DNA from: an uncultured Saprospirales bacterium
GTDB taxonomy: Bacteria; Bacteroidota; Bacteroidia; Chitinophagales; JADIYW01
Length of the DNA: 35,167 bases
Assembly (NCBI GenBank): GCA_938008535.1
Contig: CALLKF010000144.1
Location: 1 to 35,167 of the forward strand
Direction: 5' to 3'
Part shown: positions 7,507 through 15,352 of the stretch, piece after piece
Numbering within the stretch: position 1 is the first letter of the stretch
Layout of the letters: every line of letters starts with the position of its first letter
The notes under the pieces: model-generated
Seen by the model: the letters and a program-made list of their open reading frames with translations, nothing else
What the model was told of the DNA's origin: nothing
Databases searched by the model: none
Program-made: the position numbers and the translations under genes

Positions 7507-9222
7507 TTAGTAAATAAATTTTTGTTGAACAGTAGTTTGATTTCCTACATTATCAGTGACAATTATTTTCAATAAATGTTCACCTTTGGGACAATTTTCA
7601 TCAAGAATATATTGAATCAAATCATTTTTTGCATCGTAATAAAAGTTGATCCATTTGTTGTCAATATAACCGCTGTAGGTGTTGATACCGGAAAGATCAT
7701 CTCTGATTTTTGTTTGTATGAATTTAGTTTCATTTAAAATTTCAAATTTAGAATCTAGAATTTCCACAATTGGTTTTGTAGTATCATATTTTAAATAGAA
7801 AGCACCTAGTTCTTTAGTGTCTGCATAAAATTTAGTTTTATCATAAGTAGTTTTTAGTGCAGTTTCTTTCCCTTTTTGATTTTGACGAACAACGACAATT
7901 TTGTTTCTGTTCTTTTTTATGGAAGATTTGAATTCTATTTTGGCTGGTTTTTGAAGTGGAATATATATTGAAAATGCATTAACATCGTACTTTGTTGTTG
8001 GTTTTTGTTCTATTGATTCAATATTTAAATAAACGTTTTCATAAAATGTATTTGGTGCAAGTTTAATTTTAAAATCTTTACTAATTATTGAGTCAGATTT
8101 TAAAGGCATTATTTCTTTAGATGTTATATTTGAATAATCAGCCAAAACTGAATCAAATATAGTTCCGGGATTATCTTTTTCTATTGTTAAATTAACATTA
8201 GTGGTATTGTTATTATAATCATGTGTTATGATATTAAAAATATTTAATCCTTTATTTAATGTAAAATATCCATCACCATTAAAATAATAAGATAGTTTGT
8301 TGTTTGGTAATTGATAACAATTGTAAAAATATCCATTATTGTTTATCATTTCATGGTAATCAACAAACGCATTACACATTCTTGTTTTATCAAAATCAAT
8401 ATCATTAATATCGAATTTAAATAAAAGTTTTTTATTTTGATAAACTTCTATTTTTTTGATACCATTTCTAGATGAAGAAGTATCAGGTTTATCAAAACCT
8501 TCTAAAGAAAATGAAATTATGGAATCGTTTGAAAAAAATATGGTATCTGAATTAATAAGATAATTTCCTTCTTTTTTAAGATTATAAACAAATGAAAATG
8601 AATTGTAATTTTTATCATAAATACTATAAATTTTCACCTTATTAATCTGTGGCGGAATCGTATCTACATAAAAACTTCTTGGATAAAAATCTAAAGGATT
8701 TAATGCGTGTTCTGTTTTGGTATTTCTTATTTCAAAATGCAAATGTGGTGCAGTGCTTCCGCCAGTATTTCCCGAAAATGCAATCGTATCATTTTGTTTT
8801 ATCGGAAAAATTGTTGCATCTAAAATCAAATCTAATTCTGGTTTTTTTTGTAGATAATGCTGTGCATGTATATACTTTTCAATCGCACCGTGAAATTTAC
8901 TTAAATGTCCATAAACACTGGTGTATCCGTTCGTGTGTGTTATATAAATAGCTTTTCCATAACCGTAAGGCGAAACACGAATACGCGAAATATAACCATC
9001 ACCGATAGCAAACACAGGTTCGCCTTCAGCACCATTGGTTTTAATATCAATTCCTGAATGAAAATGATCTTTGCGTGGCTCACCAAAACTTCCTGCTAAG
9101 TTAAAAGGTAGATTTACTGGCTTAGAAAAACCACTATTTCTATTTTCTTGTGAGAATGAGTAAGCAGTAAAAAGTAGGCAATACGCAGTAAATGTTATAC
9201 AGTAATTTTTAGATAAAAACAT
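7507..9222 (-). CDS. Exported M23 (LytM-type) peptidase
   Basis: A 571-residue envelope protein with a zinc metallopeptidase domain at about residues 35-185. Zinc and catalytic residues are visible: HSGID (His55, Asp59), YGHLSKF (His106) and HLHFE (His160, His162). Such domains cut peptide cross-bridges or stems in peptidoglycan. The remaining ~380 residues are beta-rich and end in an Ig-like segment (DDLSGINTYSGYIDNKW, then LKIIVTDNVGNQT), typical of large Bacteroidota M23 proteins. The signal peptide is odd: after MFLSKNYCIT come two similar heptads (FTAYCLL, FTAYSFS) encoded by tandem TTTACTGC-containing DNA. All metal ligands are present, so it should be active. Its neighbours include cell-wall recycling genes. 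Confidence 0.9.
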   Translation of the reverse strand: MFLSKNYCITFTAYCLLFTAYSFSQENRNSGFSKPVNLPFNLAGSFGEPRKDHFHSGIDIKTNGAEGEPVFAIGDGYISRIRVSPYGYGKAIYITHTNGYTSVYGHLSKFHGAIEKYIHAQHYLQKKPELDLILDATIFPIKQNDTIAFSGNTGGSTAPHLHFEIRNTKTEHALNPLDFYPRSFYVDTIPPQINKVKIYSIYDKNYNSFSFVYNLKKEGNYLINSDTIFFSNDSIISFSLEGFDKPDTSSSRNGIKKIEVYQNKKLLFKFDINDIDFDKTRMCNAFVDYHEMINNNGYFYNCYQLPNNKLSYYFNGDGYFTLNKGLNIFNIITHDYNNNTTNVNLTIEKDNPGTIFDSVLADYSNITSKEIMPLKSDSIISKDFKIKLAPNTFYENVYLNIESIEQKPTTKYDVNAFSIYIPLQKPAKIEFKSSIKKNRNKIVVVRQNQKGKETALKTTYDKTKFYADTKELGAFYLKYDTTKPIVEILDSKFEILNETKFIQTKIRDDLSGINTYSGYIDNKWINFYYDAKNDLIQYILDENCPKGEHLLKIIVTDNVGNQTTVQQKFIY

Positions 9223-9261
9223 ACTTATAAAAGTAGAAACATTTTATCAAACTACACAAAC

Positions 9262-9299
9262 AAAAAAGCTCCGAATTCCTAGGATTCGGAACGGAGCTT
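9262..9299 (-). terminator. Terminator T1 (AGCTCCG family)
   Basis: AAGCTCCG at 9266-9273 pairs with CGGAGCTT at 9292-9299. An alternative inner stem, TCCGAAT (9270-9276) with ATTCGGA (9284-9290), competes. Read leftward the hairpin is followed by a T-rich run (A6 at 9262-9267 on the plus strand). It terminates the lipoprotein gene ending at 9335. The same hairpin core recurs at 13339-13366 and 16752-16773. Confidence 0.85.
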
Positions 9300-9334
9300 C
9301 TGAACTAAATTACTAACTACGAAAAAAGAAAAGA

Positions 9335-9982
9335 TTAATATTTTCCAGCCTGTATAGCTGTATTTGGAGCAATTTTAAATGCCATACTATTTAGTTTGCA
9401 TTTTACCAATGATGGAGATGCAATACCAATACCACCTAATGTAGCTGGAAAGGTAGCAGTGTGAGTTAAATTTAACCAACCATAGTGAATTCCATCTGCC
9501 ATTAATAAAGCGAACCCTAATAATTTATTACTAGCTGTAAGAGTTGCGCCTAATGGATTCAAGTTATTTGCGCCGATTGTATAAAATGGACTTGAACTCA
9601 TACTATAACTTGCATTGCTGATAATGTCATTAGAATTAAAAAAAGCATCATATCCTCTATCTAATTTTGTTAAGATGGAGCATGAATTTAAAGGAGTAAC
9701 TTTTGCTGTTGCCATACCTTCGTTGATATATAAAGAAAGGAAAATATCGTCTATTCCGTTAGAATCTAAATCAACAGAAACATCTTTTTGTTTTGAACTT
9801 AAATAAGGATCTGTTGGTCTTATGAAATAGGTCATAGCAATACTATCACTAAATTCTCTGTAAATAACAGTAGTGTCGGTTTGTGGTGTTGGATTAATTC
9901 CACCACTTGGTGGTGTCGGAATGCAACTGTTAAGCGACAAAATAATTGAAGCAAATAGTAATAAAATAGTTGTTGTTTTCAT
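9335..9982 (-). CDS. Lipoprotein of unknown function
   Basis: Unrecognised, 215 residues. The signal peptide ends in lipobox LNSC (Cys20), followed by a Pro/Thr-rich linker (IPTPPSGGINPTPQTDTT). The mature part contains DLDSNGIDDIFLSL, an Asp-rich loop of the kind that binds calcium in FG-GAP/EF-type repeats, but only one copy. GIHYGWLNL is reminiscent of the closing strand of secreted Bacteroidota beta-sandwich domains. It lies 32 nt after the alpha/beta hydrolase on the same strand and ends at terminator T1, so it is the last gene of a three-lipoprotein transcript. Confidence 0.75.
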   Translation of the reverse strand: MKTTTILLLFASIILSLNSCIPTPPSGGINPTPQTDTTVIYREFSDSIAMTYFIRPTDPYLSSKQKDVSVDLDSNGIDDIFLSLYINEGMATAKVTPLNSCSILTKLDRGYDAFFNSNDIISNASYSMSSSPFYTIGANNLNPLGATLTASNKLLGFALLMADGIHYGWLNLTHTATFPATLGGIGIASPSLVKCKLNSMAFKIAPNTAIQAGKY

Positions 9983-10014
9983 AAGGTCTAATTTTTGTTA
10001 GAATATTTAAAAAA

Positions 10015-10965
10015 TTAAGGAACATAAGTGTTAATAAAAGTCTGCATAATATTTATTGCAGCTTTGATATTGGCTACTGAAAAGCCATGATTTTCGCACT
10101 GAAATTTTTGATATTGATGCGTTGCATTTTTAATATTTAATGCAGTGTTTAATTTGTCAGATTGGTTAACATTCACTACGTGATCATTGGTGCCGTGAAA
10201 GAATAAAGTTGGTGGTGCCGTAGTTGTAACAAAATTTACTGGACTTGATTGGTATTTTAAAATACTGTCGTTGGCTGTAATACTCGGAATTATTTGATTT
10301 GCAGTGTTGCTTGTTGCTATTCCAATTTCAGTTCCATCGTTCTGTTGAACAGTTGAAATATCTGTTGGTGCTGCAAATGTTACCACAGCTTTTATATTGT
10401 TGGATCCATTGTGTTTAAATGCAGTCAGCAAAGCCAAATGTCCACCAGCACTGGCTCCAAATAAGATTATTTTCTTAGATACATTATCTGAAACATTTCG
10501 ATTTATAATAAAATTAAGTGCTTGCACAACATCATTTTCTTGTGTTGGAAATCGATTAATAGTTGTATTCAGTTGATGTAATCGATATTCTAAAACATAG
10601 AAAGCAGCGTTTGGAAAATGAGATTTTAAAGTTGGCAAATATTTTAACGTCATTTCATCTTTTGTAGTATTGCTCGATGAATTCCAGGCACCACCATGAA
10701 TCAAAACAAAAACTTTTGTGTCTGTATTTCGTACAGTTGGAAGATAGATATCCATATTCTGATTGTCATCTGTTCCGTACAGCACAGTTTGTTTTGTTCC
10801 TTGCCAGTTTCCTAATGTTGGCGTTGTAGTGGTTAAAGTTGGCGGATTATTTGGGTCGCAAGTTGTAGTGCCACCAACAGGAACTGGTGTGCACGATTGT
10901 ACAATGCTTACAAAAGAAAGAGTAACCAAAAATAATTTATAGGTATGTTTTTTTAAAAATCTCAT
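10015..10965 (-). CDS. Alpha/beta-hydrolase (BD-FAE/carboxylesterase-like) lipoprotein
   Basis: A 316-residue surface or periplasmic esterase candidate. The lipobox region is VQSC (Cys25), followed by a Thr/Pro-rich linker. Hydrolase hallmarks: oxyanion loop HGGAW (90-94), nucleophile elbow GASAGG (Ser172), acid region FFHGTNDHVV and catalytic His in CENHGF. HGGxW with GxSxGG places it near the BD-FAE/HSL group (feruloyl or acetyl-xylan esterases, kynurenine formamidase); the substrate is not determinable. I start at 10965 (MRFLKKHTYK) because the upstream extension to 11004 would overlap the preceding gene and lengthen the signal peptide implausibly. The gap to the upstream lipoprotein gene is 10 nt, implying one transcript. 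Confidence 0.85.
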   Translation of the reverse strand: MRFLKKHTYKLFLVTLSFVSIVQSCTPVPVGGTTTCDPNNPPTLTTTTPTLGNWQGTKQTVLYGTDDNQNMDIYLPTVRNTDTKVFVLIHGGAWNSSSNTTKDEMTLKYLPTLKSHFPNAAFYVLEYRLHQLNTTINRFPTQENDVVQALNFIINRNVSDNVSKKIILFGASAGGHLALLTAFKHNGSNNIKAVVTFAAPTDISTVQQNDGTEIGIATSNTANQIIPSITANDSILKYQSSPVNFVTTTAPPTLFFHGTNDHVVNVNQSDKLNTALNIKNATHQYQKFQCENHGFSVANIKAAINIMQTFINTYVP

Positions 10966-10975
10966 TTTTTTTATA

Positions 10976-11827
10976 TTAATATCTGTATTCATAGAAAACA
11001 TCAACCGTATCGTTTAATGTTATTTTTCGATTGGTTATTTCATCAATATTATTTACCGAATATTCAAAAACATAACTATTATTTGGAATGGTATTCCCAA
11101 CTTTTGTTTCTATTCGGTTTGTAATTCGGTTTGTATTTCCTACACCAGTGTTTAATCCAATTAATGAAATAACATTTACACCACCAGCATATAAAAATTG
11201 AATTCCAGCACTTGCAAATCGAATATCTAAATCTGATGAAATGGTTTTGTTTAAATCATAAGTAAAAGCAATTTTGTATAATACATTATTAGAATCTGGT
11301 AAGATATATTGCTGCAAATTATTGTTGCCATCGTAAACAAAATTGGTAATATTGGTTGAAGTGCCTAAAACAGTAATTCGAATGTTTGTTATTTTATTAG
11401 AAGTGTAAGAAAAGAAAATACCAAACAAATCTAAACCTGAAGTATCTACTATTTTAGTAACTTGTTTGCTGCTGTTAAAAAAGAAATCGCCAACGTTTCT
11501 GTCGTTTGGTGCAAAGAAAATTCTGGCGCGTACTCTGTCTGCTAAATAGTTAAACTTTATCGATTTTAATAAAGTTGCACCTGGTGTTGAATCACTGAAA
11601 ACATTTAAGCTATCTAATAAACCAGCTGTGTTGTAATAAAAATTTGCAACTTCGCGAATAGAAATATTCTGTTTTCTCAAGTCCACATTATTTACATTAT
11701 CATCATGCACTTTAAAAGACTGCTTAATTCTTTTTTCCACTGGATTTTCTGTTGGATTATTGGTGCAAGCATTAAATCCAAACGCAATTAAAAACGCAAC
11801 AAATACTAGTATAATTCTTTTCTTCAT
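10976..11827 (-). CDS. DUF4595-like lipoprotein (module A)
   Basis: A 283-residue lipoprotein, Cys21 in FNAC. The mature region is a string of beta-hairpin-like repeats with aromatic ends (FYYNTAGLLDSLNVFSD, FVYDGNNNLQQY, FEYSVNNIDEI, FYEYRY), the RHS-like pattern of DUF4595 proteins in Bacteroidota. It is clearly paralogous to the gene at 16809: both share VHEDN/VHDDN after the lipobox, FNYLADRV/FVYYPDKV, FFNSSKQVTKI/FFNSKKQVTRI, FVYDGNN/FIYDGNN, FLYAGGVNVIS/FLYISGLNIVS and a final FxYxY. Function unknown. It is the first gene of the leftward transcript, divergent from helical paralog A across 117 bp. Confidence 0.8.
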   Translation of the reverse strand: MKKRIILVFVAFLIAFGFNACTNNPTENPVEKRIKQSFKVHDDNVNNVDLRKQNISIREVANFYYNTAGLLDSLNVFSDSTPGATLLKSIKFNYLADRVRARIFFAPNDRNVGDFFFNSSKQVTKIVDTSGLDLFGIFFSYTSNKITNIRITVLGTSTNITNFVYDGNNNLQQYILPDSNNVLYKIAFTYDLNKTISSDLDIRFASAGIQFLYAGGVNVISLIGLNTGVGNTNRITNRIETKVGNTIPNNSYVFEYSVNNIDEITNRKITLNDTVDVFYEYRY

Positions 11828-11944
11828 TTTCTTTCTTTTTAAAAGATTTTACTGAATACATCAAATTTGACAAATAATTTCCATATATTTCAAAATAAAT
11901 TTTTGCCATTGTCATAAAATTAAGGTAGATTAAAAAGCATATTT
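11828..11944. promoter_or_regulatory. Divergent spacer A
   Basis: This 117-bp spacer separates the DUF4595-like lipoprotein (leftward) from helical paralog A (rightward) and must hold both promoters. A degenerate counterpart of the 18-bp motif of spacers B and C sits at 11895-11912 (ATAAATTTTTGCCATTGT); it ends 32 nt before the ATG, exactly as in spacer B. ATTTGTCAAATTTG is also present on the minus strand near 11867-11880. No clean TAnnTTTG box is visible in either direction. Confidence 0.5.
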
Positions 11945-13354
11945 ATGTACGATACTAAGCTAATAGACATTTTTTTAAATCTAAATTTAGAAGAAAAACG
12001 TAAGTTAAGAAAGTGGGTTTTGTCTGAATTTGTCAATAAAAATGAAGACATTTCACGTTTTTTTGAATTTATAGATTCTCGAAAAAAAGTGACACCACGC
12101 ACGGTAACCAAAGAAAAAGCGCATGATTATCTATATCCAAACACACCTTATCACGATTTGCGTATTCGTCATTTGATTTGGATGACGACTGAAATCCTGG
12201 AATCATTTATCGTTTATATCAAAATGGAAAGCGAATTATCGTTGCGCGAACAATTGCTTTCTAAGTTTTATATGCAAAAAGATTTGTATAAACATGCACA
12301 AAAAACAGTAGAGTCTGGAATTGAGTTGATGCAAAATAATAAAATTAAAAACGCAGAACATTACAAAAACAATTTCCAACTGAATTCCTTGTATTACGAT
12401 ATTCAATCACGAAATATTAGAACTAAAGATTTTAATATTGATGAAGTAGCCAAAACATTTACTGTTTTCACTATTTTAGAAACACTAAAAACCAGCAGCA
12501 GAATTTTATCAATACAAAAAGTTGGTGAAACAAAAACCAAACATGCATTATTGGAACCCATTTTACTGCTGATGAAAGATGCATCGTTTTTACAATTACC
12601 GCAAGTGCGTATTTATTATAATATTTATTTGGTGGCTACCAATGAAGATGAAAAAGCATTTAAGCAATTTATAAAAGACATTAAGCAAAATGAAATTTTA
12701 TTTTCGATGCATGATTTGAATGAATTGTATCGATTGGCAATTAATTTTTGCATTAAAAAATCAAATCAAAACCAAGTTTTTTATACCAAACAAACTTTTG
12801 AATTGTATTTATATACGATTGAAAATGGCATCTTGATTGAGAATAATGAAATCAGTCGTTTTATTTTTACGAATGTAGTAACGCTTGGTATTAAACTAAA
12901 GAAGTTTGCGCGTATTGAAGAGTTTATTAAGCAATACAGTAAGTTCATAAATCCAACTTATAGAAAGAATACAATCGATTTTAATACATCCAAAATTTTA
13001 TATGCAAAAGCACAACGCGACAAAGCACTTAAAATTTTATTGACCAATGAATTCAAAGACACCATTTGGAATTTAAATGCAAAAGATTTAATTCTTAGAA
13101 TTTATTTTGAACAAAAAAATATGGAATCGTTCAGTTCCAATTTAAACTCGTATAGAGCATACGTGAAACGCAAAACAAATATTGGTTATCACAAAACGTA
13201 TTTTATTACCTTAATTGATGCATTTAGAATGCTACAAAAGATTTACAAACATCCAAAAAAGCATAAAGAATATGTATTTACATCTACTACGATTAATGTG
13301 GATTGGTTTAATAGAATGCAGAAAGATATGCAAACAAAAAAAGCTCCGAAATAA
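11945..13354 (+). CDS. Cytosolic helical protein, paralog A of three
   Basis: A 469-residue soluble protein with no signal peptide or membrane segment, predicted mostly alpha-helical and probably TPR-like. It resembles a large family of uncharacterised Bacteroidota proteins I recall from Saprospiria/Chitinophagia genomes. Blocks shared with paralogs B (15353) and C (17795): an N-terminal EEKRKLRKW and LYPNT....DLRIRHLIW, a central INFCIKKSNQN, and a C-terminal NTIDFN followed by LTNEFKDTIWNLNAK and NIGYHK. No catalytic or nucleic-acid-binding motif is evident. Its last residues (KKAPK) and stop codon are encoded inside the terminator hairpin of the convergent gene. It is divergent from the DUF4595-like lipoprotein. 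Confidence 0.85.
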   Translation: MYDTKLIDIFLNLNLEEKRKLRKWVLSEFVNKNEDISRFFEFIDSRKKVTPRTVTKEKAHDYLYPNTPYHDLRIRHLIWMTTEILESFIVYIKMESELSLREQLLSKFYMQKDLYKHAQKTVESGIELMQNNKIKNAEHYKNNFQLNSLYYDIQSRNIRTKDFNIDEVAKTFTVFTILETLKTSSRILSIQKVGETKTKHALLEPILLLMKDASFLQLPQVRIYYNIYLVATNEDEKAFKQFIKDIKQNEILFSMHDLNELYRLAINFCIKKSNQNQVFYTKQTFELYLYTIENGILIENNEISRFIFTNVVTLGIKLKKFARIEEFIKQYSKFINPTYRKNTIDFNTSKILYAKAQRDKALKILLTNEFKDTIWNLNAKDLILRIYFEQKNMESFSSNLNSYRAYVKRKTNIGYHKTYFITLIDAFRMLQKIYKHPKKHKEYVFTSTTINVDWFNRMQKDMQTKKAPK

Positions 13355-13366
13355 ATCGGAGCTTTT
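13332..13366 (-). terminator. Terminator T2, overlapping the end of helical paralog A
   Basis: AAAAGCTCCGA (13339-13349) and TCGGAGCTTTT (13356-13366) form a perfect 11-bp stem with a 6-nt loop. The stop codon of paralog A (13352-13354) is in the loop. The better T-tract is on the minus strand (A-rich 13332-13342 on plus), so it mainly terminates the convergent hydrolase gene; a shorter TTTT allows some rightward activity. Confidence 0.85.
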
Positions 13367-13408
13367 AAATAAACTAAAATTATTTTGATAAAATGCTTTG
13401 TTGTTTGA

Positions 13409-15190
13409 CTATTTATTTAAGATAAAAGTTTTATTTAATAACACATTATTTTCAGAAGTTACACGTATAAAATATACGCCATTTGGTTGTGCGCTTATAT
13501 CAAATTCTTTTGAAATTACATTGCCAGCTTCCATTTTTTCACTGTTTGTATTGTTTAAGATACTTCTTCCATCTACACTAAATATATTTACGTTGTAGCC
13601 ATTAACTTCGTTCTCTAATTTTAAATTGATTTTCAATTTTCCAGTTGTTGGATTTGGATACATCAACGGTAAGTTTGTTGCTTTGGTTTCTGTTACAGTT
13701 GGGTTTGGGTTGGCAAGACGCAATCCTGTACATTTTGTGATGCTTAATGGTACAAGGAATTTTGTTCTAATTTGATTTTGATATGCAGACACAGATGTGG
13801 TATACTTAGTAGAACTTACCATGCCAGCATAATTACTCATCCTTTGATTAAAAAACCTAGCAACATACAAATATGTATCTTCCATCTCTGATATATAAGG
13901 AAATACTTTGTAAAAATTATTTCTATTAGTTTGAACATAGGTACTGGTACTTATAAGATCGGCTGGTAAAAGCGGTTCTGGTAATACTGAAGCTACTGGT
14001 CCTCCATCATCCTGATTTGCAAATAATGCATAATTTGGTGTAGCTGTGGCACCACTGCCAGTAAATGAAGGAGCAGTAAAAATTGAACCAAACATATGAC
14101 CTCCTTCGCAATTTACAATAACTTGATATTTACCACCAATGTCACTAAATTCTTTAGAAAGAACAAATGCTCCATTTGCGGAATACCATAAAGGTGCAGA
14201 ATATACTGTGCTTTGATACTGAACAGAATTATCATTTTTTCCATGTAACAATAATGCAGGAACATTATTGTCATTTGCATTAATCATTACGCCAAATAAA
14301 CCTGGACTTGCCGCAATATCTTCTCTTAATGCACCATCTATAGACGCTACAGCTTTTATATCACGCGTAATTGGAGCTGTTGTATTAATACAAAATCTAT
14401 TATCTGGTTTAAATGAATTATAATATTCATGTGTAAAATTAACTCCACTTTCAGCATATGCTAACTGCAAAGAAAACCCAGCACCAGCACTATGTCCTAA
14501 TGCAAACAACCAACTTGAGTTAATATTAAAACTTGATGCATTGATTTTAAGATATTGTTCTAATGCCAAGCTAACTTGCCAACCTACATAACTTGGCCAC
14601 ATTGCTTCTTTGAAATGTTGATTAAGACCTGCGAATTGTGAGTGGGTATTAACATATGCATCACTAGCTAAATTTGCTGCAAACACAGCACCTAGATTAT
14701 TCAACGTAAAAGTTAAGGAAGCAGCATGTTCATAGAATGCAACTACATAACCACGCATAGCTAAGTCAATAGCACCCATATACAGGTTAGTGTAATTTTG
14801 GCTGTAATCTGCAGCAACACCTGGTGTTATTAGAACACATGGCCTAGGAATTGCATCGTCGGGTCTGATGATAACAACATTAGCAACAACTCCTGTCGTA
14901 AATTTCTTTTTCCACAATCTAAGGCCTGCATCAACTACCGGTGTTGCTATTGGTGTTTCTCCACCTGCAAACATAGCTTTAACTTTATATGATCGTTTTA
15001 AAACTGTAAAAAAATGTTTAACAGGATTTGGATCGGTAGAACTTACTGGTGTTAGAAACAAATTTGTATTGACAGTTTGATATGCATTAGTACCTGCAAT
15101 AGTATATCCATTTGTGTATATTGTTTGCTGCGCATTTATCTTAGCAAAAAGCAAAATAATTAAAAGGAAAAGTAAGTTAATTTTTCTCAT
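13409..15190 (-). CDS. T9SS-exported alpha/beta hydrolase
   Basis: A 593-residue secreted protein. Signal peptide 1-20 (LLFAKINA, then QQ). The middle is an alpha/beta hydrolase: an opening segment CVLITPGVAADY, MRGYVVAFYEH, nucleophile elbow GHSAGAG (Ser234), acid-strand region PALLLHGKNDNSV and a candidate His in NCEGGHMFG. The last ~85 residues (509-593) are a type-A T9SS sorting domain: YPNPTTGKLKI, YNVNIFSVDGR, PNGVYFIRV and a Lys-ending strand. It is therefore predicted to cross the outer membrane and be attached or released by the type IX system. The nearest known groups are PHB-depolymerase, cutinase or chlorophyllase-like esterases; substrate unknown. Divergent from helical paralog B, convergent with A. 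Confidence 0.88.
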   Translation of the reverse strand: MRKINLLFLLIILLFAKINAQQTIYTNGYTIAGTNAYQTVNTNLFLTPVSSTDPNPVKHFFTVLKRSYKVKAMFAGGETPIATPVVDAGLRLWKKKFTTGVVANVVIIRPDDAIPRPCVLITPGVAADYSQNYTNLYMGAIDLAMRGYVVAFYEHAASLTFTLNNLGAVFAANLASDAYVNTHSQFAGLNQHFKEAMWPSYVGWQVSLALEQYLKINASSFNINSSWLFALGHSAGAGFSLQLAYAESGVNFTHEYYNSFKPDNRFCINTTAPITRDIKAVASIDGALREDIAASPGLFGVMINANDNNVPALLLHGKNDNSVQYQSTVYSAPLWYSANGAFVLSKEFSDIGGKYQVIVNCEGGHMFGSIFTAPSFTGSGATATPNYALFANQDDGGPVASVLPEPLLPADLISTSTYVQTNRNNFYKVFPYISEMEDTYLYVARFFNQRMSNYAGMVSSTKYTTSVSAYQNQIRTKFLVPLSITKCTGLRLANPNPTVTETKATNLPLMYPNPTTGKLKINLKLENEVNGYNVNIFSVDGRSILNNTNSEKMEAGNVISKEFDISAQPNGVYFIRVTSENNVLLNKTFILNK

Positions 15191-15352
15191 AAAATAAAAT
15201 TTTAAAGGTTTAAAATAGTTTGTTAAAATGTTAAAAAGTTGCTATGAATATTTGATTTTCTTAATAATTCAAAATTGATAATAATTAATGCAACTTTCAG
15301 GAACAAATTTTTTAATTTGTCAAGAGTTTTTATATCATTTTAATCAATTTTT
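15191..15352. promoter_or_regulatory. Divergent spacer B
   Basis: This 162-bp spacer lies between the T9SS hydrolase (leftward) and helical paralog B (rightward). It is about 45 bp longer than spacers A and C and very AT-rich, and it holds the 18-bp inverted repeat listed separately. I see no exact TAnnTTTG box for either gene. Confidence 0.5.
15303..15320. promoter_or_regulatory. 18-bp inverted repeat, candidate operator (copy B)
   Basis: ACAAATT-TTTT-AATTTGT has perfect 7-bp arms and is followed by C. It ends 32 nt before the start codon of paralog B. An almost identical sequence stands upstream of paralog C at 17756-17773, and a degenerate one upstream of A. It could be a regulator binding site, or its right arm (ATTTGTC) could supply a -33 TTTG element. 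Confidence 0.5.

Noticed and set aside
10966..11004. Longer start for the alpha/beta-hydrolase lipoprotein
   Set aside because: It overlaps the upstream gene and puts a polar stretch before a complete lipoprotein signal starting at 10965.
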